DNA of 64,000 nt from Winogradskyella sp. KYW1333 (lineage in GTDB: Bacteria > Bacteroidota > Bacteroidia > Flavobacteriales > Flavobacteriaceae), in the NCBI RefSeq assembly GCF_003335675.1, contig NZ_QPHL01000013.1, positions 149,055 through 213,054 on the forward strand, written 5' to 3'. The notes beneath the pieces were generated by a model. It worked only from the letters and a program-made list of their open reading frames with translations. It had not been told where the DNA came from and ran no database searches. Within the stretch, counting starts at the first letter, position 1; the number at the start of each line of letters is the position of its first letter. This document shows, piece by piece, positions 53,089 through 60,122 of this stretch. The translations under genes were made by a program, and so were the position numbers.

Positions 53089-53985
53089 ATGAAAGTTTTA
53101 ACAAACCTACTTAAAGCTACATTCTTTTTTATAGGGTCATTTATCATAGCTCAAGACACTACCGAACAACGTACGGTTTTATTTAATACCATTGATACTG
53201 ATGGTAATGAAGTTATAACCAATCGTGAAATGCGTACATTTTACAGAGGTAAGCTCAATACCTTCGGCGAACCCATTGATGCCAAACGGTTGTTTTATGC
53301 TTTTGATGCCAATAGAAATAGTATCATAACACTAAATGAATATGTCAAAGGACCTGATTTTAAATTGGCAACTAAATATAGAGATCGTTGGCAGTATCCA
53401 GAACGTTTTCAAGAGGAAGTTAGCATCGAAGATAATTTGAGTGAAAGTGAAAAGGCGATAACAAAATTCACTAGAATTGATATTGACAAGGATGGTAAGA
53501 TAACACTTGATGAAATGGTGGATTTTAATAAAGGTAAGATTGATAATATTACTGGCGAGTTAATTAATGGTAAATTGATTTTTTATGCCTTGGATGCTAA
53601 TGAGAATGATGAAATAAGTATGGATGAGATCATGTCTAAACCAGATATGAAATTAGGTTATGAAAAAATAAAATCAAACAGAACAGAAGTGGGAGGTGCT
53701 GATTCGATTGCAGAACCAACCTCGAGTGATGAAGATTATGTTAATCAACGTATCACCTTATTCTTTCAATTGGATTTAGATAAAAATTACAAAATAAGTC
53801 TAGAAGAATTACAGACTTATTATGAAGGTAAAAAAGATAAATTAGGTAAACCAATAAATGCAAAATTAAGATTTTATGGTTTAGATACTTATGAAGACGG
53901 TTCAATAGAACTTGAAGAATTTACTAAGAAGATTGATTTTGTCTATGCTACATTTAGATTAAAAGAGGTAGAAAAAGAAAATTAG
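53089..53985 (+). CDS. Exported six-EF-hand protein
   Basis: 298 residues; the ATG at 53089 is preferred over a GTG one codon upstream. Signal peptide ends GSFIIAQ. Six EF-hand-like loops in three pairs: IDTDGNEVITNREM, FDANRNSIITLNEY, IDIDKDGKITLDEM, LDANENDEISMDEI, LDLDKNYKISLEEL and LDTYEDGSIELEEF. Loops 1, 3 and 5 keep DxDxD/N spacing; the sixth has Tyr at position 3 and may bind calcium poorly. Each pair is joined by 'G.L/I...GkpInakrlFYaxDa', a clear internal triplication. Probable calcium-binding envelope protein. Confidence 0.85.
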   Translation: MKVLTNLLKATFFFIGSFIIAQDTTEQRTVLFNTIDTDGNEVITNREMRTFYRGKLNTFGEPIDAKRLFYAFDANRNSIITLNEYVKGPDFKLATKYRDRWQYPERFQEEVSIEDNLSESEKAITKFTRIDIDKDGKITLDEMVDFNKGKIDNITGELINGKLIFYALDANENDEISMDEIMSKPDMKLGYEKIKSNRTEVGGADSIAEPTSSDEDYVNQRITLFFQLDLDKNYKISLEELQTYYEGKKDKLGKPINAKLRFYGLDTYEDGSIELEEFTKKIDFVYATFRLKEVEKEN

Positions 53986-54015
53986 AAGACATAGTCCTTA
54001 ATATTTTTTAATTTA

Positions 54016-54047
54016 AAATCCTGTAACTTAAAAATTACAGGATTTTA
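54016..54047. terminator. Bidirectional terminator between convergent genes
   Basis: AAAATCCTGTAA / TTACAGGATTTT hairpin with an A/T-rich loop, between the EF-hand gene and the minus-strand NTF2-like gene. Confidence 0.8.
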
Positions 54048-54080
54048 AATTTAAAAATTCTTAAGTCTTTCCGATCAATT

Positions 54081-54587
54081 TTATTCTTGAGGTTTTGGTC
54101 TTGAGTAAACATAGATTTTTTTAATATTTTCTCCTTCAAACATAATATCGTGTATATGGTGTTCTACAGTCTCATTACCTTGTTCGTCTTTAAATTTTAT
54201 ATCATTTCCAGAAGTTAACCAATCTTGAAGGACACCATTCTCATCCTCACCTTTATTGGCAATCATCCATTTTACGGTCCATTTGGGATTTGCTTGTGAA
54301 TTAAACCATTCCTCGAGAAATTTAATGTGGGCCTCATTCCCTTCAATTACTGTTCCGTTAGGAGGATATCCTTGCCATTTATCAGAATTTATTTCAGCTA
54401 TTTTTTTTAAATCTCTATTATTATGAGCATCTATATAATCAATCCAGATTTTCTGATGTTCTATTTTACCTACTAGAATTTCACTAGAAATACCCTCAGA
54501 ATTTATTGTCGATCCTATAATTTCAGATTTATTTTGGCAGGCAAATAAGAAGAAGGTTGCTAAAAGAAATACTATGTTATTTTTCAT
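54081..54587 (-). CDS. NTF2-like lipoprotein, paralogue of the 17991 gene
   Basis: 168 residues, lipobox LFAC (Cys about 17). WIDYIDAHNNRDLKKIAEIN, then GYPPNGTVIEGNEAHIKFLE, WFNSQANPKWTVKWMIANKG, LTSGNDIKF and IKKIYVYSRP match the 17991 protein almost segment by segment. It lies 25 bp downstream of a two-unit ABM-like gene, repeating the pairing seen at 16995-18506, about 36 kb away. This supports a functional link between the two families. Confidence 0.85.
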   Translation of the reverse strand: MKNNIVFLLATFFLFACQNKSEIIGSTINSEGISSEILVGKIEHQKIWIDYIDAHNNRDLKKIAEINSDKWQGYPPNGTVIEGNEAHIKFLEEWFNSQANPKWTVKWMIANKGEDENGVLQDWLTSGNDIKFKDEQGNETVEHHIHDIMFEGENIKKIYVYSRPKPQE

Positions 54588-54612
54588 ATTTTAAATTGTC
54601 TTATTTTTTTGT

Positions 54613-55305
54613 TTAGTTATATGTTTTTATTTCTGCCCTTGTCCAAGTTTGAGAAAATTCTGAAATATCGTCAACAGCCTCTGAAAATTCGCTAAACGCT
54701 TTAGACTCATCTTCATTTTTAGGTCCAAATCTAAACGCTGAGTTTAAATCAGGGTAGGTACCATATATAATAAGATTTTCCCCATTGCTCGTGCCATGTG
54801 TAAATTGCGCTAAGCCCACAAATCCCGGAAAATCAAATGTTTTCATAAGCGTTTTAAATGCCGAAGTGAACAAAGGAACATTTTTGCTTTTAATTTTGAA
54901 TATCCACGCTTGACCAATGGGATTAAACTCATCTTGGTTATATGCAGTTATGACATTGCCTGCTGAAGCTCTCACTTGTTTAACATAAGGCCTAACTAAA
55001 TCTAAATAATCTTCCCATTCACCTCCGTTGAGAGATGTTCTTAGTTCTGCAAGAGTTTCCGAAGAGGGGCTTACAAAACTCAAAATATGGGTGCCTTCAA
55101 AACCTATTCCTTTTAATGGTATACGAGAAAATGTCATTGAGACACCATCAGGAAAGTTTTTATTAGAATAGTAGTCATCAACGATATTTTCAAATTGATT
55201 AGTATGTTGCCCATTAACATCTAAGATCACATCATACCAAAATAATTCCTGTGCAGATAATGATATAGTAAGTAAAAAGGCGAAAATAAAGAATTGGTTT
55301 TTCAT
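54613..55305 (-). CDS. Exported ABM-like protein, paralogue of the 16995 and 19144 genes
   Basis: 230 residues with a signal peptide ending TISLSAQ. Mature region: FWYDVILDVNGQHTNQFENI, then GMTFSRIPLKGIGFEGTHI-like strands (VSMTFSRIPLKGIGFEGTHI), and later QAWIFKIKSKNVPLFTSAFK, repeating the strand-helix unit. LAQFTHGTSNGENLIIYGTY is close in spirit to GYPIIGKVKDFTHFVWIG and YDIGRPNGATHWVALTG of its paralogues. First gene of a two-gene unit with the NTF2-like lipoprotein. Confidence 0.72.
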   Translation of the reverse strand: MKNQFFIFAFLLTISLSAQELFWYDVILDVNGQHTNQFENIVDDYYSNKNFPDGVSMTFSRIPLKGIGFEGTHILSFVSPSSETLAELRTSLNGGEWEDYLDLVRPYVKQVRASAGNVITAYNQDEFNPIGQAWIFKIKSKNVPLFTSAFKTLMKTFDFPGFVGLAQFTHGTSNGENLIIYGTYPDLNSAFRFGPKNEDESKAFSEFSEAVDDISEFSQTWTRAEIKTYN

Positions 55306-55410
55306 AATATTATTAATTGTTATTTACAAGTAATAAATATAGATTATTCTACTCATTAATAAAAATAAAAGACAGATGATTCATAATACTTTTTTTTTAC
55401 AAAATCGTTC

Positions 55411-55458
55411 ATCGACATAAAATGTTTATTCAAGGAAACTTCAATGCATTTTGTCGAT
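55411..55458 (-). promoter_or_regulatory. Inverted TCGACA(T)AAAATG pair upstream of the ABM/NTF2 pair
   Basis: ATCGACATAAAATG (55411-55424) and CATTTTGTCGAT (55447-55458) form an inverted pair with 22 bp between arms, about 105-155 bp before the start of the 54613 gene. Related TCGA motifs lie before the 10949 and 19144 genes. Candidate operator. Confidence 0.4.
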
Positions 55459-55575
55459 AAAAAATTTCTTTCCGTGAAATATTAAATATAATTCTTCAGG
55501 AGGTTATAATGGTAAAAAATCAGTGCAAGCATTTTTAAATCTGGTTTAACCTAAATAATTGAAATAAAACTTGTA

Positions 55576-55806
55576 ATGACATCAATTGAATTTAATTTAC
55601 TAGATACAAGCGCTAAAATGGCTGTGGTAAATCAATCTGGTTACCTGTTGCATAGTTCATACAGTGATAAAACATATTGCAATTGTTATGCGATAGATAC
55701 ATTTTTCGTAGAGGTAACATATGGCTCGAGAAACTATATTATTTTAGGAATTAAAGCCTTTAAGAATGCATGTCAACTTGATAAACATTCTAACGTTAGT
55801 GAATAA
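55576..55806 (+). CDS. Small conserved-hypothetical-like protein
   Basis: 76 residues. The beginning MTSIEFNLLDTSAKMAVV and the central YAIDTFFVEVTYGS plus IKAFKNACQLDKH are like a small cytosolic Bacteroidota protein that I recall, with 'EFNLL...', 'xLYxLxDFYVEVxY' and 'xxFKxxxxLdxY'. It probably folds as a small beta-rich domain. It has its own AT-rich leader and a terminator 125 bp downstream. Function unknown. Confidence 0.6.
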   Translation: MTSIEFNLLDTSAKMAVVNQSGYLLHSSYSDKTYCNCYAIDTFFVEVTYGSRNYIILGIKAFKNACQLDKHSNVSE

Positions 55807-55930
55807 AAAAACAGTTCATCTAAAGTAATTGTCTATTCGGCGTTTGCAAACAGTCACTCATCGATTATTTAAATTAAAAAGATAAATAAAAAGTTCTTTT
55901 AAGCAATATAACTAACTTAAATACTAACGT

Positions 55931-55966
55931 TGAAGTGTCAGATTGGTAGGTCTGGCACTTTTTTTT
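55931..55966 (+). terminator. Intrinsic terminator before the T9SS protein gene
   Basis: AAGTGTCAGA / TCTGGCACTT stem with one G-T pair and eight T, only 13 bp ahead of the next start codon. Confidence 0.85.
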
Positions 55967-55979
55967 ATACTTACGTTTA

Positions 55980-56468
55980 ATGAAAAGACCATTTATGAAA
56001 ACCACATTAGTTATAATATGTACATTACTAACATCATTCTTTATACAATCCCAAGAAGTTTTAGCGATTTCTGGAGGCGAGGCTACAGGGAGTGGAGGAA
56101 CTTCTAGCTATACTCTAGGTCAGGTGTTTTATACAGCCACCAATGCCAGTACCGGTAGCATCAGTCAAGGAGTTCAACAAAGTTTTGAATTCTTTACACT
56201 AAGCAATCCACAATTGACAACAGTTAATTTAAAAGCTGTAGTTTATCCGAATCCTTCATCAGATTATGTGGTACTAAATATTACAGATACCGCTCTTACT
56301 GATTTAAGCTATGTTCTTGTAGATATTAGGGGTCAAGTTATATCTAACCAAAAAATTAGCAGTTTAGATACTCAGGTAAGTTTGCATGGACTTTCAATAG
56401 GCACTTATGTTTTGAAAGTGAGTAAAAAAAATAGCGAATTAAAAACGTTTAAAATTATAAAAAAATAA
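55980..56468 (+). CDS. Short T9SS-sorted surface protein
   Basis: 162 residues. Two possible ATGs (55980 and 55995); both give a signal peptide. The middle has ISGGEATGSGGTSSYTLGQV and the phrase GSISQGVQQSFEFF, a pattern shared with 59649. The C-terminal ~75 residues form a type A T9SS sorting domain: YPNPSSDYVVLNI, YVLVDIRGQ, and the final LKTFKIIKK. Probably exported through the outer membrane and attached to the surface. It is 7 bp before the Lcl-domain gene, and the same two-gene pattern recurs at 59649-61360. Confidence 0.85.
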   Translation: MKRPFMKTTLVIICTLLTSFFIQSQEVLAISGGEATGSGGTSSYTLGQVFYTATNASTGSISQGVQQSFEFFTLSNPQLTTVNLKAVVYPNPSSDYVVLNITDTALTDLSYVLVDIRGQVISNQKISSLDTQVSLHGLSIGTYVLKVSKKNSELKTFKIIKK

Positions 56469-56475
56469 ATATCAG

Positions 56476-57321
56476 ATGAAAATAATTTACACTTTAATAG
56501 TAGCATTATTACTAAGTATAACAAGCTTTGCACAATCACCAGACAAGATGAGTTACCAGGCAGTAATTAGAGATGCAAGCGGAGCTTTAGTTAGTGATTC
56601 AGCAGTAGGGATGCGCATAAGTATTTTACAAAATACAACCACAGGAACAGCGGTATATGTAGAAACCCATACTCCAACTTCAAATGAAAATGGACTTGTC
56701 AGTATTGAGGTTGGTACCGGCAGTACCTCAGATGATTTTAGCACAATAGATTGGAGCGCTGGTCCTTATTTCATACAAACTGAGACCGACCCAATAGGGG
56801 GGAGCAACTATACCATCACAGGGATAAGCCAATTAATGAGTGTTCCTTTTGCATTGCATGCAAAGGTGGCTGAGAGTGTTGTTTCACCAACATATTCGAT
56901 TGGATATTCGCCAGAGCTAGGAGGTTATATTTTTATGCTCTCAGCGGATGGCAAGCACGGTTTGGTTTGTGAAACAATAGATCAGGGATTATCAACATGG
57001 TATAACGCTCAAAATTTTATATCCGACCCTTCAAATCATTCAGAAATCGGTCAAAATTTTACAGACTGGAGACTGCCCACAAGATACGAGTTAGCTCAAA
57101 TGTTTGCACAAAAGGCAGACATCGAATCCGTTGGAGACACATTTGGATCAAAGACCTATTGGACCTCTACTCAAAGTGATGGAGATTATAATTCTGGAAC
57201 GACAGGAATGCCGTATCTAGAAACTGCTTGGAGACAAAACTTCTTTTCTGGAAGTCAATTTAACAGTTATTCTTTTACTTTAGGTGATGCTTTCTTTGTA
57301 CGTTCTGTTCGAGCGTTTTAA
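56476..57321 (+). CDS. Exported Lcl/DUF1566-domain protein
   Basis: 281 residues; signal peptide ending TSFAQ. N-terminal ~110 residues (MSYQAVIRDASGALVSDSAV, MRISILQNTTTGTAVYVETH, YFIQTETDPIGGSNY, ISQLMSVPFALHAK) form a domain shared with the genes at 60119 and 61477 and the truncated gene at 63970. The C-terminal part is Lcl/DUF1566-like: FTDWRLPTRYELAQMF, TYWTSTQSDGD and a final FVRSVRAF. No T9SS tail is present, though the upstream gene carries one. Surface or periplasmic role unknown. Confidence 0.82.
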   Translation: MKIIYTLIVALLLSITSFAQSPDKMSYQAVIRDASGALVSDSAVGMRISILQNTTTGTAVYVETHTPTSNENGLVSIEVGTGSTSDDFSTIDWSAGPYFIQTETDPIGGSNYTITGISQLMSVPFALHAKVAESVVSPTYSIGYSPELGGYIFMLSADGKHGLVCETIDQGLSTWYNAQNFISDPSNHSEIGQNFTDWRLPTRYELAQMFAQKADIESVGDTFGSKTYWTSTQSDGDYNSGTTGMPYLETAWRQNFFSGSQFNSYSFTLGDAFFVRSVRAF

Positions 57322-57342
57322 GCCATAATTTCACAAATAATA

Positions 57343-57381
57343 AATCTCAACTATTGGGTTGTCTTATAGTTGAGGTTTTTT
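57343..57381 (+). terminator. Intrinsic terminator after the Lcl-domain gene
   Basis: Perfect CTCAACTAT / ATAGTTGAG arms followed by GTTTTTT. Confidence 0.88.
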
Positions 57382-57918
57382 GAGGAGTTGTCAAGATTAC
57401 CAAATCCATTTTCTCTTGAATCTCGCACTGAATTAACGTTTCATCGTGGAGCCAAGAGGAGTAAAATCGAACTATTTTGGGGAGGATTTCGAATTATTTT
57501 GAATCCAACGCTACGGCTAAAAGTAGTGCGGTTTCTAACTCAAAAACTTTCAAGCCGAGTTCTATTTTATGTTTTAAATTTTATACATGATGTAACTTTA
57601 AAGATAGCATTACTTTTAGCTATTGTTAGGCAACGTTTTTCCTAATTCATTCTTTAAATCGACAATTTCATCGGGGCTAAATGTAGTGCGACTTTTCACG
57701 TTCGATATTGTAGCCTAGCTAGAGGCTGTTTGATTACCATTCTGAATAAACTTCCTCACACTTACCATCAATGCACTTTTCAATATTTGTTAATCTTCCA
57801 ATTTCAGGAATAATTATTTATAGTTTTCGCCATGCAAAACAGCAGAAACAAAACTGTAAAAAATGCGATTTTTTTCATTAGGCTCTGGTTTTAATTTGTT
57901 TAAATTCAGCTTTTATTT
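57382..57918. other. Long intergenic region with tRNA/tmRNA-like repeat, no supported gene
   Basis: 537 bp with no credible gene. One frame is open at 57370-57645, but it crosses the terminator T-run and an RNA-like fragment. The region contains CGTGGAGCCAAGAGGAGT (57445-57462), an RNA-gene-like repeat, and a second pair of 16-bp repeats, GGCTAAAAGTAGTGCG at 57515 and GGCTAAATGTAGTGCG at 57675. It may be a decayed insertion scar. Confidence 0.5.
57445..57478 (-). repeat. tRNA/tmRNA 3'-end-like direct repeat, left copy
   Basis: CGTGGAG...GGAGTAAAATCGAACTATTTT. On the minus strand this reads like a T loop and acceptor end (TTCGA...CTCC...CTCCACG). It matches 59503-59536 in 26 of 34 positions without gaps. 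The two copies bracket the zinc-ribbon lipoprotein gene. Confidence 0.5.
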
Positions 57919-59316
57919 TTATCGATTAGTTGCACACCTCCTTGAACAATAAAAATGTGAAGTGAAACTAATCGAGTAGGTATAATTCATTCCATCAGCA
58001 CTTTCATCCTCATTTTGTATCAATTCAAGTAGATCTTCTAATTCATTCATTTGATATTCGTCATTTTTCAGTCTGTATATATCGCTAGAACTATAAGTTC
58101 CAATTGGTTGTTTAAATGCATCTATTAATTCAAATTCTTCATTACACCATGAACACTTATAATCTTTTATACTCTCAATTATTGGAAATTTCGAGCGAAC
58201 CTTGTATCTTCCTTCTCCTTCTTTCCGTTTTTCCTGCGCGACATCTTTTTTCTCTGCTCCTCCATTGAGGAAAGTAATGCAGTTTTCTTCGTTTTTAAAT
58301 TTATAATATAGGTGGTTTTCTAATTGACTAAGTGTGAATTCTCCATATTTTGGACTTGGATTTTCGTTGCTCGTATAATAGATTTTGTAAATGAGAATGC
58401 CATCAACATTAACAGGGAAAATTGGCTCATCAGTTGTTAGGTCAAACAAAGTATACGGTCTTTTCCATCTAACATTAGCAATATCTTTTCTGGTATGCTG
58501 ATCTCTATATTGAACCCATTCATAATCTGTACCGTTCCATTTAAACGCATCGCCATCACTATCAATAAAGAATTCACCCTCTTGTGTAATACTATTATCC
58601 TCGAATTCTTGTTTTATGTGAGCTAAAGAACCTATCTCAAGTTTTACTTCATGCACCCGCTCATAACCTGTACGGTCAGCACCTTCATAGCCATCTGAAA
58701 CATCATTGCTGGTAATTACATCGTTTTCGTATGGTGTAATACAAATTACAGTTCTTTGATCATGGTCATAGCGTATTGATTTAGTAGGACTGAAAGGATT
58801 AGATATTGACAATATTAAAATGCCGTCATTGTATTCAAAATCTATAATATCGGCTTCAAACGTTATATCATCATCCGTTCCATAAACATTTTCTATTTCT
58901 CTCCTGGTCATTTCACCGTAATTTTTTTCAATTTTTATACGACCGTTTGTGTAATTTGACCACTTATTATATGTTGTAGAAAGAGAAGTACCTATAGCTG
59001 ATTCATCATCTATGTATATCTCACTAATGTTTGAAAATAAGTTTGAATTAGCTGTCCAGGAAAATTGATTTGGTTTTACAGATTTATCATCTCCAAACAT
59101 TGACGAAACGCAAATTTCTTCAATTTGAATATTACCTTCTGCATATTTATTAAATATATTTTGAGTATCTACTTCTTCAGTATTTGAATTAATACTTTCT
59201 AATTTTTGCAATCTATTCTCTAATTCTTTGATACGGTTACTTTGCTCTTGACTGTTTGTATTATTAGAACAACTCAAGAGAAACGGTAGCCAAAGTAAAA
59301 GACAGGGATATTTCAT
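57919..59316 (-). CDS. Lipoprotein with coiled coil and C-terminal zinc-ribbon-like cysteines
   Basis: 465 residues, lipobox PFLLSC (Cys about 16). A coiled coil follows (about 26-45, RIKELENRLQKLESINS). The middle ~330 residues are unrecognised and rich in beta, with EIYIDDESAIGTSLSTTYNK and EIENVYGTDDDITFEADIID. The end carries two Cys pairs, YKCSWCNEEFEL (about 395) and HFYCSRRCATNR (last residues), as in zinc ribbons or treble clefs. A zinc site on an exported lipoprotein is unusual; the Cys could also form disulphides. Lone gene bracketed by RNA-like direct repeats. Confidence 0.75.
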   Translation of the reverse strand: MKYPCLLLWLPFLLSCSNNTNSQEQSNRIKELENRLQKLESINSNTEEVDTQNIFNKYAEGNIQIEEICVSSMFGDDKSVKPNQFSWTANSNLFSNISEIYIDDESAIGTSLSTTYNKWSNYTNGRIKIEKNYGEMTRREIENVYGTDDDITFEADIIDFEYNDGILILSISNPFSPTKSIRYDHDQRTVICITPYENDVITSNDVSDGYEGADRTGYERVHEVKLEIGSLAHIKQEFEDNSITQEGEFFIDSDGDAFKWNGTDYEWVQYRDQHTRKDIANVRWKRPYTLFDLTTDEPIFPVNVDGILIYKIYYTSNENPSPKYGEFTLSQLENHLYYKFKNEENCITFLNGGAEKKDVAQEKRKEGEGRYKVRSKFPIIESIKDYKCSWCNEEFELIDAFKQPIGTYSSSDIYRLKNDEYQMNELEDLLELIQNEDESADGMNYTYSISFTSHFYCSRRCATNR

Positions 59317-59465
59317 GCACTAAAATTAAGGTTAACGAATGGATAAACACAATTGTCTTTATATCCATAATGTTTGTTCTTACAAATCTAGAATAATTTT
59401 ATTTAATATTAGATTTTTAAGATATCGTATCATTTACCGAATTTTCAATTAATTTAATGAAAAAA

Positions 59466-59498
59466 TATTCCCTAAAATAAAATTTATTTTAGGGAATA
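59466..59498. repeat. 33-bp near-perfect palindrome
   Basis: TATTCCCTAAAATAAA and its exact reverse complement are separated by a single A. It may be a transcription terminator of the RNA-like fragment next to it on the minus strand, although a T-run is missing. Confidence 0.6.
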
Positions 59499-59502
59499 AT
59501 GC

Positions 59503-59536
59503 CGTGGAGGAGAAGGGAGTGAAGTCGAACTTTTTT
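59503..59536 (-). repeat. tRNA/tmRNA 3'-end-like direct repeat, right copy
   Basis: CGTGGAGGAGAAGGGAGT...TCGAACTTTTTT. On the minus strand it reads GTTCGAC...CTCCCTTCTCCTCCACG, like the T-loop plus acceptor end of a tRNA-Ser or tmRNA, but with a short insertion. It is followed on that strand by the palindrome at 59466-59498, as a terminator would be. The remainder of 59317-59648 shows no gene. Confidence 0.5.
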
Positions 59537-59648
59537 AGGTCTGATTTAGTAGAATTAACATGAATTTATTTTGCTGTTCTGGTTTTTGAACGTAAATTAT
59601 TTTAGTGTTGTAAGATTTTATTCATTAAATTTAAAAATAAATTATATA

Positions 59649-60122
59649 ATGATGCAAAAATATCTTTTATTTCTATTCGCTCTTGGCCATTGTTTTACAA
59701 CACAATCACAATCAAAAATAGTCACATCTGGAGGAATTGCTACGGGTAACGGCACGGTGAGTTATACTGTTGGTCAAGTTTCTTATAATGAATACTCTAA
59801 CACCAGTGGTAGTGTGTCAGAAGGTGTGCAGCAAGCCTTTGAGTTTCAAACTTTGAGTAATCCAGAACTAACAACGGTTAATTTAAAAGCTGTAATCTAT
59901 CCCAATCCCACCACCGACAATGTGATGCTCTCTGTTACCGATAGTGCTCTTACTAATTTAAGTTACCTGCTTATTGATGTTCAAGGTAAGGTGCTTTCCA
60001 ATGGACAGGTGACCATAGCAGATACCCAGATAATGATGCAGGATTTAGCTACAGGGATGTATGTCCTAAAAGTAAACCAAAACAATAGAGCATTAAAAAC
60101 ATTTAAAATCATTAAAAAATGA
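59649..60122 (+). CDS. Short T9SS-sorted surface protein
   Basis: 157 residues from the ATG at 59649 (a second ATG follows directly). Signal peptide ends TTQSQ. The body (VTSGGIATGNGTVSYTVGQV, GSVSEGVQQAFEFQT) and T9SS tail (YPNPTTDNVMLSVTDSALT, YLLIDVQGK, ALKTFKIIKK) are close to the 55980 gene. The phrase LTTVNLKAVIYPNP is shared almost exactly. Its last bases overlap the next gene's ATG (AAATGA). The tandem arrangement repeats the 55980-57321 pair. Confidence 0.88.
   Translation: MMQKYLLFLFALGHCFTTQSQSKIVTSGGIATGNGTVSYTVGQVSYNEYSNTSGSVSEGVQQAFEFQTLSNPELTTVNLKAVIYPNPTTDNVMLSVTDSALTNLSYLLIDVQGKVLSNGQVTIADTQIMMQDLATGMYVLKVNQNNRALKTFKIIKK

Noticed and set aside
57533..57640. Integron attC site around GTTAGGCAACG
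   Set aside because: GTTAGGC fits the attC core, but no good complementary RYYYAAC partner was found at the proper distance and no integrase is present.
57370..57645. 91-codon open frame after the Lcl-domain gene
   Set aside because: It begins inside the terminator hairpin, runs through a tRNA/tmRNA-like fragment and has no domain-like pattern; most likely a chance frame.
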